A stretch of 64,000 nucleotides of DNA. Source: Clostridium zeae. Lineage in GTDB: Bacteria > Bacillota > Clostridia > Clostridiales > Clostridiaceae. Every line of letters starts with the position of its first letter. The first letter of the stretch is position 1. Shown in pieces: positions 50,440 through 59,916 of the stretch. Position numbers and translations under genes: made by a program. The stretch spans positions 734,635 to 798,634 of the forward strand of contig NZ_BMBA01000002.1 of the NCBI RefSeq assembly GCF_017312485.1, in the 5' to 3' direction. Below the pieces are notes generated by a model. It saw nothing but the letters and a program-made list of their open reading frames with translations. It searched no databases and was not told where the DNA came from.

Positions 50440-50621
50440 TTATGATGTTATTGTTGTGCTTTTATTTAATTATATTGAATGGCTATAGCAATTTCTATAA
50501 ACTTAACAATAGTTCACAATTGTATATATTTCGTAATTTTACTATAATACTGCCTAGCAATTTCATTGAATTTAGCACTAGCTTCTTCTTATACAATTAG
50601 CATCCTTATGCTACTAAAATA

Positions 50622-50664
50622 AAAGCAAGAAATAATCATACTTTATATGATTATTTCTTGCTTT
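50622..50664. terminator. Bidirectional terminator of the AI-2E family gene
   Basis: AAAGCAAGAAATAATCATA and TATGATTATTTCTTGCTTT are perfect 19-bp arms with a 5-nt centre; TTTTATTTTAG follows on the minus strand. Confidence 0.85.
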
Positions 50665-50695
50665 CTCATAAATAGTTATATATAAATAATAAACT

Positions 50696-51847
50696 CTATT
50701 CTATCTTCAAAGCTTTTTTCTCCAATCTAATATTTACTTCTTTACGAAGTAAAACATAAGCTACTGAACATAGAGGAATGAATATAATCATCCCTGGAAC
50801 TCCGAAAGTTTTTCCACCTAGGGTTATAGCAAATAACACCCAAATTGATGGTAATCCTATAGAACTACCAACAACCTTTGGATAAATTAAATTATCTTCT
50901 AATTGCTTAATTGCTACAAAGATAAATAAGAAAATACCTGCTTTTATAGGTGAAACCATTAAAAGCAAAAAGGTACCTAAAGCACATCCTATAGCCGACC
51001 CTAACACTGGAATAATTGAAAAGAAACCAATAACTATACTAATTACAAGAGCATATGGTAACTGGAAAAGCATCAAGGTTATAAAAAACAGCATTGCTAA
51101 AATTGCAGATACAGTACATTGACCTGTAATAAAGTTTGAAAAAGTTTCACTGGTTAAATTTAATACTTCTAGTATTGAATCTACATTTTCTTTTTTCATG
51201 AAGGCATATAATAATTTTTTAAACTGGATACCTAATCTCTCTTTCTGTGCCAATATGTATATAGCAAATATGAATGCTAGTATAAATTCTACAGTAGCAC
51301 TTGCAAAGGTTGTTGCCGCCTGTAATGTTGAAAGCACAGCCGTGCTAGCGCTATTAAAAGCAGTAGATTTTACAGTGTTAAAAATATTCTCCCAATCTAT
51401 CCCCATGTTATTAACTAGGTTTGTAACATTATTAGACAACCATGTATTGCTGTCTAGCCAGTTCTGAAATGCTATTGTAGAACTATCAAAGGCTGTTGGT
51501 AGTATTTTAACTGTGTCAATAATATTTGGTATAATGATTGATGATATTGATGCTAAAACTCCGAGTATAAGAAAGCAGGAAAGCACTATACTGATGGCTC
51601 TGTTATATTTTCTAATTACTTTTCCTGGACCTCTCCTTTTAAGCTTTAACAATTTTTTAGATATAAATGTAACTGGTATATTGATAATAAAGGCAATACA
51701 TCCCCCTAAAATAAATGGGAAGAACAATTCATATACACTGCTTAACATCCCCATTACATTATTCCACTGGTTAAATACAATATATAATGCAAATGCTAAA
51801 ACAAGTAAAATAGTAATTTTCCCTCTAAGCTTCTTTTCTAACTCCAA
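50696..51847 (-). CDS. AI-2E family transporter
   Basis: The 383-residue membrane protein has about eight segments. Family features are the N-terminal ILLVLAFALYIVFNQW and FPFILGGCIAFIINIPVTFI, a long soluble loop (about 95-180), and the C-terminal VIGFFSIIPVLGSAIGCALG, VAIKQLEDNLIYPKVVGSSI and GLPSIWVLFAITLGGKTFGV. Members export small molecules (including autoinducer-2 in TqsA) or act as Na+/H+ antiporters; the substrate here is unknown. It starts at TTG with only a weak ribosome binding site. Single-gene unit. Confidence 0.9.
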   Translation of the reverse strand: MELEKKLRGKITILLVLAFALYIVFNQWNNVMGMLSSVYELFFPFILGGCIAFIINIPVTFISKKLLKLKRRGPGKVIRKYNRAISIVLSCFLILGVLASISSIIIPNIIDTVKILPTAFDSSTIAFQNWLDSNTWLSNNVTNLVNNMGIDWENIFNTVKSTAFNSASTAVLSTLQAATTFASATVEFILAFIFAIYILAQKERLGIQFKKLLYAFMKKENVDSILEVLNLTSETFSNFITGQCTVSAILAMLFFITLMLFQLPYALVISIVIGFFSIIPVLGSAIGCALGTFLLLMVSPIKAGIFLFIFVAIKQLEDNLIYPKVVGSSIGLPSIWVLFAITLGGKTFGVPGMIIFIPLCSVAYVLLRKEVNIRLEKKALKIE

Positions 51848-52330
51848 TGTAATATCACTTCTTTCTTCAAATCATCATTTTTATTAATTCTCACATTCTA
51901 CAATTTTATTTGTTTTCCTCTCCTTATTGTACTTGAAAAGTAGACACAATTCTACAATATTAACATTTGTTCACATTCTCCGATTATTCGATAAGAGAAC
52001 CTTACCAGAATAACATTTAAATATTTTAACTACTATATGAGCTAACGTCCTTTTTCATTGATATTGCGCATCAATCATAAACTACCATATAAAATAATTG
52101 TTATATTTGCAGTTAAACCATAACGTTACACATCCATCATTATAAATTGTAAAAGTAGTAACTATGTAATAAAAAAATATGCCTTTACTAACAAAAGCAT
52201 ATTTGATGAAACATAATGTAATTGCTCACAAAAAACTTCTTTCCTATATCAAATAAAACCTGACGTTATGTGGTCAGGTTTTAACAGTTACGATTATTTT
52301 ACAATACAATATTATAATTATGCATATATA
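51848..52330. other. Intergenic region with two tandem minus-strand terminators
   Basis: Terminator 1 (52255-52282): AAAACCTGAC/GTCAGGTTTT, after the PfkB gene. Terminator 2 (52171-52206): AAATATGC...GCATATTT, followed on the minus strand by TTTTTTTATT. Only about 45 nt separate them. The remaining 51848-52170 shows no ORF or clear motif apart from AT-rich promoter-like DNA. Confidence 0.6.
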
Positions 52331-53290
52331 CTATCTATAAATTTCAACTTCGTCTAAATCAGGAAGTGCAGATATCGCTCCCAATTTAGTACATACAATC
52401 GCTCCAACTTTATTTGCAAAACTTGTTATTTCTATCATCTTATCAAAATCTTCAACTAACTTTTTAGTATCATCTAATTTAGCTATTTTGTAAAGGCATG
52501 CTCCAACAAATGCGTCTCCAGCGCCAGTTGAATCTATAGATTTAATCTCTATACTATTCACTTTAGCAATCTTTTCACCATTTGATATAAGTGTACCTTC
52601 CTTACCCAAAGTAACTGCTACTAATTTCGCCCCTAAATCATGAAATTTTTTTATTCCACTTTCTATATTATCTTGTCCTGTGATTATTTTTATTTCTTCT
52701 TCACTTACTTTAACTAAATCTGAATACTTCAAGCATTTCCTACTTATTTCAATAAACTGTTGAATTCTCCCATTCCAAAGATCAACTCTGTAGTTAGGAT
52801 CAAACGATATAAAAATATTTCTTTCCTTCGCTATAGCCATTACTTTAAAATAAGTTTCTTTTAAATTACCTCCAAGAAGTGCTGTTGCTGAACCAAAATG
52901 AATTATTTTTGAGCTAACAATACTATTTTCATTTAACTCATCGAAGCTTAACCCCTCATCTGCACCTCTATTAAAAACAAAATCTCTTTCACCATCAGAC
53001 TCAAGGGATACAAAAGCAAGAGTTGTACTTGCTTTGTTATCAAGCACTAACATTGAAGTATCAACATTTACATCTTCAAGTGTTTTCTTTAAGAATAATC
53101 CGAAAGGGTCATTCCCTACCTTACCTGCAAATGAAGCTTCTCCTCCAAGCTTTGATATTGCAGCTGTTACATTAGCTGGAGCACCTCCAGCCTTTTTTAT
53201 AAAGTTTCTTCCCCCAATTAAATTAGAATTTATATCAGAACAAATAAAATCAATAAGTAATTCGCCAATGCATAATATTTTACTACTCAT
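52331..53290 (-). CDS. PfkB-family sugar kinase (fructokinase-like)
   Basis: The 319-residue kinase has the N-terminal signature GGRNFIKKAGGAPANVTAAI with KLGGEASFAGKVGNDPFG, and the C-terminal signature DSTGAGDAFVGACLY carrying the catalytic base Asp. ISFDPNYRVDLW is typical of fructokinases and 2-keto-3-deoxygluconate kinases. In this locus, downstream of two GH32 genes, ATP-dependent phosphorylation of released fructose is the natural role. The ATG at 53290 follows GAGAGGGA. It is the last gene of the operon, ended by the hairpin at 52255. Confidence 0.9.
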   Translation of the reverse strand: MSSKILCIGELLIDFICSDINSNLIGGRNFIKKAGGAPANVTAAISKLGGEASFAGKVGNDPFGLFLKKTLEDVNVDTSMLVLDNKASTTLAFVSLESDGERDFVFNRGADEGLSFDELNENSIVSSKIIHFGSATALLGGNLKETYFKVMAIAKERNIFISFDPNYRVDLWNGRIQQFIEISRKCLKYSDLVKVSEEEIKIITGQDNIESGIKKFHDLGAKLVAVTLGKEGTLISNGEKIAKVNSIEIKSIDSTGAGDAFVGACLYKIAKLDDTKKLVEDFDKMIEITSFANKVGAIVCTKLGAISALPDLDEVEIYR

Positions 53291-53319
53291 TTTAATCCCT
53301 CTCTTTCTCACAATTTTCA

Positions 53320-53526
53320 CTATCCTAAGCTTTGATATAGATCAGTTTCTCCCGATATCTGATACCAGTAGCAAGTAGCAGCGTATAAGCATTTATTTTT
53401 TTCTTCCCATATATCATCTTTATATTTTTCTATAAACCCTTCAAAGGATGTATTGAAAGGGATATTATCACAAATATGAAATCTGTTTACTGAAGTGTGG
53501 CCATTTCCATCAATAGGTGTATAAGG
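53320..53526 (-). pseudogene. C-terminal remnant of a DUF2961 (GH172-type) gene
   Basis: Immediately after the TAG stop of the activase gene, and in the same frame, 68 open codons read PYTPIDGNGHTSVNRF, HICDNIPFNTSFEGFIEK and CLYAATCYWYQ, ending with TAG at 53320. The RFHI-D-IPF-S and AxxYWYQ patterns are the C-terminal signature of DUF2961 proteins, whose characterised members (GH172) act on fructose-containing sugars such as difructose dianhydrides. No start codon with a ribosome binding site precedes it. It appears to be what remains after deletion of most of the gene. Confidence 0.75.
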
Positions 53527-54411
53527 CTAACATTCAATAATAGCTTTTAATTTATCATTGAGAATATTAATTAAGTCTGTTGAAGGCACTGCGAGTTCCG
53601 AAGCTTTATAGTTTCTTCCTAAGCTATCATACTTATTTATAGCCAACTTATGGAAAGGAATTAATTCAACCTTTGTAACATTTTTTAACTTTTTAATAAA
53701 TTCTGCTATACTCACAATATCCTCAACTTTATCATTTATCGAAGGTATAATTGGTATACGAATCCATATCTCATTTCCCATATAACTAAGTTTCTTTATA
53801 TTTTCCAAAATTGTATCATTAACTTCGCCTACAGCTGACTTATGCACAAGCCTATCAATAGTTTTAATATCTATAATGAACAAATCAACTAAACAACTAA
53901 TTTCTTCAATAGATTTCCAAGATACATTTAAAGCACTTTCCACTGCAGTATGATAACCTTTTTGTTTGCACAGAAAGAGCATTTTCTTTAAGTAGTTCTT
54001 CTGAATAAAAGGCTCTCCACCCGAAAATGTAACTCCTCCTCCCATTAGATAAAATGGACTGTCTCTATCTATTCTTTTAAGTAACTCTTCAATTGAAATC
54101 AATTCGCCAGACAAATTCAGCGCTTTTGGTGGGCAGACTTCAATACATTGTCCACAACCTGTACACTTTTCTCTATTCAGAATTCTTTCTCCATTTTCTA
54201 AAGAATGAACACCATTTGGACAAATATCTATGCATTTCATACAAAAGATGCACTTATTAAAAAAAAACTGTAATTCTATTTTACTTCTTAAACATTCAGG
54301 ATTATGGCACCAAAAGCAATTTAGATTACATCCTTTAAAAAACACTGTTGTTCTTATACCTGGTCCATCATGGATTGAAAATCTTTGTATATTTGATATT
54401 AGGCCGTTCAA
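53527..54411 (-). CDS. Glycyl radical enzyme activase
   Basis: The 294-residue radical SAM enzyme has FSIHDGPGIRTTVFFKGCNL and the cluster motif CNLNCFWC (Cys28, 32, 35), then an inserted ferredoxin domain with eight cysteines in two CxxCxxCxxxC(P) groups (54-64 and 83-93), and MGGGVTFSGGEPFIQ. The insertion marks activases of the non-PFL glycyl radical enzymes (dehydratases, decarboxylases, lyases). It abstracts hydrogen from the Gly of the enzyme encoded just upstream (57-nt gap). It starts at TTG, 10 nt after AAGGAG. A DUF2961 remnant directly follows in frame. Confidence 0.93.
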   Translation of the reverse strand: MNGLISNIQRFSIHDGPGIRTTVFFKGCNLNCFWCHNPECLRSKIELQFFFNKCIFCMKCIDICPNGVHSLENGERILNREKCTGCGQCIEVCPPKALNLSGELISIEELLKRIDRDSPFYLMGGGVTFSGGEPFIQKNYLKKMLFLCKQKGYHTAVESALNVSWKSIEEISCLVDLFIIDIKTIDRLVHKSAVGEVNDTILENIKKLSYMGNEIWIRIPIIPSINDKVEDIVSIAEFIKKLKNVTKVELIPFHKLAINKYDSLGRNYKASELAVPSTDLINILNDKLKAIIEC

Positions 54412-54468
54412 ATAATATCAACTCCTTAACAATATGCTGAGCAGAGTTACATTTTCAATTAAGAATAT

Positions 54469-56562
54469 TTAATTTTTACTGATTATCCTTGCGATAATAT
54501 GATCTTGCAGTTCTTCAGTAAGATCAACGAACCGCGCATTAAACCCCCATACTCTTACCACTATGTCCCCATATCTTTCAGGGTAAATTTTTGCCTGTTT
54601 TAATATTTCAGAATCATATATAGCTATATTTAAAACATCCACCCCTAATTTTAGAGAAGTGGTAAGCAGGTTCATTAATATAAACCTGCCAGTTTGGTCC
54701 ATTGGAATACTGTCTCTTGATAGAGTAATATGAATAGGTGATGAAGCAAAACCAAGGTACAAAGGTGCTTTAACAGCTGATCGTATAACTGCTGTAGGAC
54801 CATTTTTAGCTCTCCCCGGTGTAGGAGAAAAATGTTCAGCAATAGGATCCCCTGCTTTTCTACCATCAGGTGTTGCCCCAAGAATTTTTGCGAAAGTTGC
54901 AAAATCTATATTGTATAACCCAGGCCATATAGATTTACCATTGGGAGTTTTATATTTTAATACATGTTCACAAAACCTTCTAGCAATATCAGCAGCAATA
55001 GTATCCACAAAATCGTCGTCATTTCCGAATTTTGGAACATTAAGTAATTTCTGACGCAATACCTCTTGTCCCTCAAAGTTATTACCAACAGCTTCTAATA
55101 GTTCCTTCATAGAGCAATATCTCTCTTCAAACACAATTTTTTTAATTCCAGCTAGACAATCTGCAACTGTTGTAATTGAACCTGATAGTAACTGATAACA
55201 CTCTATATTGAAACCGCCTCTGAGTGGATCCTCAGCTTTTTCCAGACAGAGAGGGAAAGCACCGCTTAGGAATAAAGAACTCACCTCATTCTCCTTTAAT
55301 CTTTTAATTTCTGAACATATATTATCTAACATGATATCTGTCTGGTAAAAATACTGTTTTAGGAAAGCATCATAAATCTCATCAAAGGAGTCCATTTTAG
55401 TTAAATCGCCAGATTTATAGCCAAGTTTCAGCCTTGTCTTCACTTTTGATTCGGTCATTCTGTGTGTCCACTTTTTAATAAAAGGCTCTATAGGGATATT
55501 ATCATTCTCCTTCCCATTGAACAAAGTCAGCTCAAAGGACTTCATAGCTTCCATCTGTTCAAAGAAAATACCACTTTCTCCATCTATTACAAGTTCTGTA
55601 CAGCCATCATTAGAATAATTTCTGGCTGATTTTTTAGGGATGCCATAGTTGATTAGTGCAGGAATAAGAACATCGTCATTATATATGGTAGGTTGTCCTT
55701 GACCTATAAGTTGTAGTTCTACTGTCTTTTTAATAAAATCCTGCGGTGAATTTGAATGTAGTCTCACATTTAGATGCGGTTCTGGCATTCTCATTTTTAT
55801 AGAAGCCTCAAGCATCAAATAGCTAAGCTCATTGACGGCATCCTTGCCTTCTTCATTCACACCACCCAACATTAGATTTTTAAGGGTATCTCCGGTACCA
55901 GCCTCATTAAAGACCTCCCACAATTCGCATAATATTTCTAGGGCCTTTTCTCTAGTTAAAATTCCATTATCAACATCCTTTTTATAAAATGGATATAAGT
56001 ACTGATCCAGTCTACCTATGGATGAAGTAAATAGACCTCTCAATCTCCAAGTAAACCAAAATAACTGTACTGCCTGCGCAAAGCTTCCTGGTGCATTCTC
56101 GCATAAGTGTCTGCAATTATCTGCTATAAATAAGAAGTTCTGCTTTTCTAACCCGTTAGAAGCTTTAGCTTTTATTTCAGCTTCAAGTTCATGTCTGTGT
56201 ATATATTCTGTAGCTGCTTCATATACTCTTTTGATTGCTGCTAGAAACTCAAGTTGCTCGCGACTGAACTCTGGATTATCCAATGAAGCTTTTTTAATAA
56301 TTCCAGTGTATCCAATTGATAAAAAACTACTATTTATAGGAAAGTGACAATTATCAATACCCCAAAACATCTCCTCTTCCTTTAACTCGTTCCAGAGCTC
56401 ATAAGGCTCATTCCTGTAAAAACGTCTTGGGCCGGCTATAATTCCCTTATCAGGTATATATGTCGGAAGTTTCTTTACAAATTTAATGAAGTTCTCTGAA
56501 TATCTGTTAATTTTCTCTATCCTAAGCCTAACAGCTTTTGTATCATTTATACTTATATTCAT
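54469..56562 (-). CDS. Glycyl radical enzyme of unassigned class
   Basis: The 697-residue protein has the active-site thiyl cysteine in YSNDGCTELVIDGES (Cys321), the family block GATPDGRKAGDPIAEHFSP, and a glycyl radical motif near the C-terminus, VRVWGFNARFVDLTEELQ (Gly673). The usual motif is RVxGYxxxF, so Trp before Gly and Phe after are variants. It is clearly shorter than typical members (about 770-850 residues), mainly in the N-terminal half. The GC-x-E cysteine context groups it with dehydratases/lyases, not PFL (which has CC). Operon partners are GH32 enzymes and a PfkB kinase, so the substrate may be sugar-derived. Confidence 0.88.
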   Translation of the reverse strand: MNISINDTKAVRLRIEKINRYSENFIKFVKKLPTYIPDKGIIAGPRRFYRNEPYELWNELKEEEMFWGIDNCHFPINSSFLSIGYTGIIKKASLDNPEFSREQLEFLAAIKRVYEAATEYIHRHELEAEIKAKASNGLEKQNFLFIADNCRHLCENAPGSFAQAVQLFWFTWRLRGLFTSSIGRLDQYLYPFYKKDVDNGILTREKALEILCELWEVFNEAGTGDTLKNLMLGGVNEEGKDAVNELSYLMLEASIKMRMPEPHLNVRLHSNSPQDFIKKTVELQLIGQGQPTIYNDDVLIPALINYGIPKKSARNYSNDGCTELVIDGESGIFFEQMEAMKSFELTLFNGKENDNIPIEPFIKKWTHRMTESKVKTRLKLGYKSGDLTKMDSFDEIYDAFLKQYFYQTDIMLDNICSEIKRLKENEVSSLFLSGAFPLCLEKAEDPLRGGFNIECYQLLSGSITTVADCLAGIKKIVFEERYCSMKELLEAVGNNFEGQEVLRQKLLNVPKFGNDDDFVDTIAADIARRFCEHVLKYKTPNGKSIWPGLYNIDFATFAKILGATPDGRKAGDPIAEHFSPTPGRAKNGPTAVIRSAVKAPLYLGFASSPIHITLSRDSIPMDQTGRFILMNLLTTSLKLGVDVLNIAIYDSEILKQAKIYPERYGDIVVRVWGFNARFVDLTEELQDHIIARIISKN

Positions 56563-56580
56563 TTCCGATACCCCCTACGA

Positions 56581-57999
56581 TTACATTATCTTTAAAAAAA
56601 GCTCTTTAAAAGCTGCTTCCCCTTCTGAGACAAACACACCCCATTTTCCTTCTTTTATATCATAAATTCTTGTACTGAAGGCAACCTTGTCATCTATATA
56701 AAATTCACATATAGTATCATCAATAAATATCTTAAAACTATATTCCTTATTTGGTATAAGATTGATAGGCCGCTCTAGTTCCACCTCATAAGGAAAAGTT
56801 TTACCTCCTTCTTCGTATTCCATTACATGTGAGCGGAACACAATCCTGTTTCTATGTGGCTCAAGTCTAAAGTAATAAGCTTTATCAACATTCTCATCTG
56901 CTCTTAAAACAATACCTAATGCTCTTGTGTGAGGTTTATATTTAAATGTTCCTTCTAATTTACATAATTTTGGCATTTCCCCTCCAAGTGCACAAGAGAA
57001 GCTGTACATTGATGAAACCTCTAATTCATTATTATCTATAGACCACGGTCCAATAACTGGAGTAAAGCTTTGAGGAACTTGTTGGTTAAACTTCTTATCA
57101 ATAATGTCTGGAACCTTTACTGTCAATATACCATCAGCCTGCTGAACTAATTGATGAACTATCAAATTACCTCCCCAATCCCATGTATTATAATCACTTC
57201 CACAGTAAGCTGGGGGATTCCAGCCAAACATGTTATTGGTCTTTGTAGGATTCCAGCCAAATATATAGAGGTTACTTCCATCTGTACCGCTTTTAGCTGC
57301 ATAAAAGGCTCTTCCATCAAAGGTATCTACTTCAGGAGTTATCCATGGTCCAGTTGATGATTTACTCATTCTATAGAAGGTTGCAAATTTATCTGTATAT
57401 CCTGAATATATCAAATACCACCAATCACCTAACTTAAAAATATCTGGGCATTCATGTGCACTTTCATGTAAATTAGGCGCGTATATAGGGGCTTTTGCTT
57501 CCCATTTCTTTAGGTCTTTGGACACACACAGCCCAACGCACCCTTTTCTATTGGAAAGCACTTTAGCTCTTGCAGCAATAAGCATCCAATATTCCTCAGT
57601 GTCTTCATTCCAGAAAACATGTGGGTCTCTCCAATCAGTGTTTTCATAAATAGCTTCTTCTGGGCCAAATGAATCTTCTGAAATCTTGATCCACTTTTCA
57701 AAATCCTCACTCACGGCATGACAGACAGTCTGCATGTTTTCAGTAAATTCACAATAAAACATATGATATATTCCATCTTTTTTAAGAACGCTGCCTGTAC
57801 CACCTTGTATTTTACAGGCACCTAACTCTTTAAAATCGAGGAAATTCTTTGTACTTATAAGGAACCAGCCTATATCCTTTGTATCGTCGTAATTTTCCCT
57901 CCATCCATGAAGATAAAAGAGCTTAAACTCTCCGTCCTCATAGAAAGGTATGAAATCTCCAACATATGCATCCTTAGGTCTAAAAAAAAGCTTTGACAT
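56581..57999 (-). CDS. GH32-like fructosidase, atypical N-terminal motif
   Basis: The 472-residue protein has a five-bladed propeller with RDP motif (NTDWRDPHVFWNEDTEEYWM), the EC motif SAHECPDIFKLGDWWYLIYS (Glu acid/base) and a C-terminal beta-sandwich ending ICEFYIDDKVAFSTRIYD. In place of the canonical WMNDPNG nucleophile motif it reads AYVGDFIPFYEDG, placing Asp15 where the nucleophile should be. This pattern is found in a branch of GH32 with unclear substrates. No export signal, so it acts on imported sugars. The ATG at 57999 follows AGGAGG. Cotranscribed between the scrB-like and glycyl radical enzyme genes. Confidence 0.83.
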   Translation of the reverse strand: MSKLFFRPKDAYVGDFIPFYEDGEFKLFYLHGWRENYDDTKDIGWFLISTKNFLDFKELGACKIQGGTGSVLKKDGIYHMFYCEFTENMQTVCHAVSEDFEKWIKISEDSFGPEEAIYENTDWRDPHVFWNEDTEEYWMLIAARAKVLSNRKGCVGLCVSKDLKKWEAKAPIYAPNLHESAHECPDIFKLGDWWYLIYSGYTDKFATFYRMSKSSTGPWITPEVDTFDGRAFYAAKSGTDGSNLYIFGWNPTKTNNMFGWNPPAYCGSDYNTWDWGGNLIVHQLVQQADGILTVKVPDIIDKKFNQQVPQSFTPVIGPWSIDNNELEVSSMYSFSCALGGEMPKLCKLEGTFKYKPHTRALGIVLRADENVDKAYYFRLEPHRNRIVFRSHVMEYEEGGKTFPYEVELERPINLIPNKEYSFKIFIDDTICEFYIDDKVAFSTRIYDIKEGKWGVFVSEGEAAFKELFLKIM

Positions 58000-58030
58000 A
58001 AAGCGCCTCCTACTTCGTGAAATCACGTAA

Positions 58031-59521
58031 TTATAGCTTTATTTCCCATTTATTAAGTTCTTCTATTATGATTTGTTTATCACTAAAAAATTCTATATTT
58101 GTGGCAGTATCACTTGGATAAACCGTGGAAGTCATAGCACGTTCCCCATCTTGAATAAATATTTCAACTGAACATCGATCGATAAATATTCTTAGCTTCA
58201 ATTTATTATCCCAAAGCTCAACTGCTGTTTTTCTTATTCCCATCTTACTTTCATTTGTTTCTACTCCACCCAGATCTTCACCATTCTTTGAACGGTCAAA
58301 GATAAATTTTCCTTCTTTTCTATCGAAATACATAACTGTTGCATTACTCTCATCCATCAAAAGCCTCAAACCAAACTTCACTGCTTCCTGCGAATCTATT
58401 GTAAGCTCCAGTTCAATTTTCTGCCCTTCAATTCCTTCCAGGGAAAGGAAATCTTCAACCATTATATTATTATATGAAATCTGATTTATTCTATATTGTT
58501 TAATCTCTTCCACTGGAATCTGATGAAGCTTTCCATTTACAATCTTTATTTCTCTTGGCAATGTCATAGCACCAGCCCAGCCATGTTTTTTTACATTGGT
58601 AGGTAAAGTTCTATCCCACATTTGCATCCAGGCAATCATTACATGTCTACCATTTTCGTCTAGCAGAGTTTGCGGCGCATAGAAATCAAATCCTCCATCA
58701 ATTTCATCAACAGTATTGCAATCAAAGCTGCAATTTTCCAGATTGCAATTACCTAAAAGATAAACACCTGAATGTATATTACAATATTTATCACCATCAT
58801 TTTGCAAAAATTGAGGCGACATTATAAGCACACTTGTATCATCGATTTCGAATAAGTCCGGACATTCCCACATTTTCCCAAATTTATTTTTACTTCGTGC
58901 AAGTACCCCCAAATAGCTCCAGTCAATCAAATTCTCTGATTTATACAACAAAATCTGGCCACTGCCATCCACATGTCTAGAACCAACAACTGTATAAAAT
59001 TCATCCCCACGTCTGAATACCTTCGGGTCTCTAAAATCTTGAACCAGCGCATGTTCTGGTAGATCTTTTGTTCCAATTACAGGATTCTCAGCTATCTTCT
59101 CAAAATTAATTCCATCTTCAGATACTGCAATATTCTGTATCTGGCGTATATTTACTGGATTTCCTGGATCCGGATCTATATGTCCTGTATACATAAGATA
59201 TAACTTTCCGTCTACTTCAATGGCGCTACCGGAAAAACAACCGCTGGCATCATAGTACATATCTGGTGCTAAGGCCACGGGAAGCTGCTCCCACTTCACT
59301 AAGTCCTTACTCTTTATATGACCCCAGTGCATTGGTCCCCATTGGCTTGCATATGGATAATACTGATAAAAAAGATGATATTCGCCGTTGAAATAGCAAA
59401 AGCCATTAGGATCATTAATCCATCCTATCTCCGCAGCAGCGTGATATTCAGGGCGATACGCCGGATTTACCCTATCTTTATTTTGTTTAATATAATCCCG
59501 TGCATTTTCAAGTTTATTCAT
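58031..59521 (-). CDS. GH32 sucrose-6-phosphate hydrolase / beta-fructofuranosidase
   Basis: The 496-residue cytoplasmic enzyme has all canonical GH32 motifs: nucleophile in GWINDPNGFCYFNG (Asp37), YDASGCFSGSAI, transition-state Asp in VQDFRDPKVFRRGDEF, acid/base Glu in MWECPDLFEI, and a C-terminal sandwich (RIFIDRCSVEIFIQDGERAM). Enzymes of this type cleave sucrose, sucrose-6-phosphate or short fructans to release fructose. Import here is by an ABC system and no PTS gene is visible, so the substrate may be unphosphorylated. The ATG at 59521 follows AAGGAG. First gene of the catabolic operon. Confidence 0.92.
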   Translation of the reverse strand: MNKLENARDYIKQNKDRVNPAYRPEYHAAAEIGWINDPNGFCYFNGEYHLFYQYYPYASQWGPMHWGHIKSKDLVKWEQLPVALAPDMYYDASGCFSGSAIEVDGKLYLMYTGHIDPDPGNPVNIRQIQNIAVSEDGINFEKIAENPVIGTKDLPEHALVQDFRDPKVFRRGDEFYTVVGSRHVDGSGQILLYKSENLIDWSYLGVLARSKNKFGKMWECPDLFEIDDTSVLIMSPQFLQNDGDKYCNIHSGVYLLGNCNLENCSFDCNTVDEIDGGFDFYAPQTLLDENGRHVMIAWMQMWDRTLPTNVKKHGWAGAMTLPREIKIVNGKLHQIPVEEIKQYRINQISYNNIMVEDFLSLEGIEGQKIELELTIDSQEAVKFGLRLLMDESNATVMYFDRKEGKFIFDRSKNGEDLGGVETNESKMGIRKTAVELWDNKLKLRIFIDRCSVEIFIQDGERAMTSTVYPSDTATNIEFFSDKQIIIEELNKWEIKL

Positions 59522-59916
59522 AACTATTCTCCTTCTAGTCAGCATTTTTTTATTAGTTAATCAATTTTTATAACAATATAAAGCTATATCATATACAATA
59601 TCCAAATTATTTTTGTGTATAATTTGTTGTAACAAAATATTCGGCTATGTGTATTATTTTCCCATATTCACTAAACAGCTGATGTTAACTTACCACTTCA
59701 CACCCGCATATATGAAATTTGAAGTTTTTAAACCTCATTTGAAGCTAAAAACCCACTGAAAACTATTTATAATTAATTTTCATAGATAAATCATCTATCT
59801 AAAATCAGGTTAACTATTAAATATAATTTAATTAGGGATATAGATTTCGGCTTGAGTTGGTACATCTTTTTATATATTTAAGGGAATATCCCCAAAAAGG
59901 TATATTCCCTTAATAA
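59522..59916. other. Intergenic region: promoter of the catabolic operon and terminator of the importer operon
   Basis: Next to the binding-protein stop, AAGGGAATAT (59880-59889) and ATATTCCCTT (59902-59911) form a terminator-like stem with only a weak T-run. GGTACATC near 59860 may be a family 2 repeat fragment. No ORF is visible, and I could not settle on promoter hexamers for the GH32 operon. Confidence 0.5.

Noticed and set aside
53320-53526. Remnant frame as a UAG read-through (pyrrolysine-type) extension of the activase
   Set aside because: The translation matches the C-terminus of another family (DUF2961), the activase is complete without it, and no pyrrolysine machinery is visible; deletion remnant is simpler.
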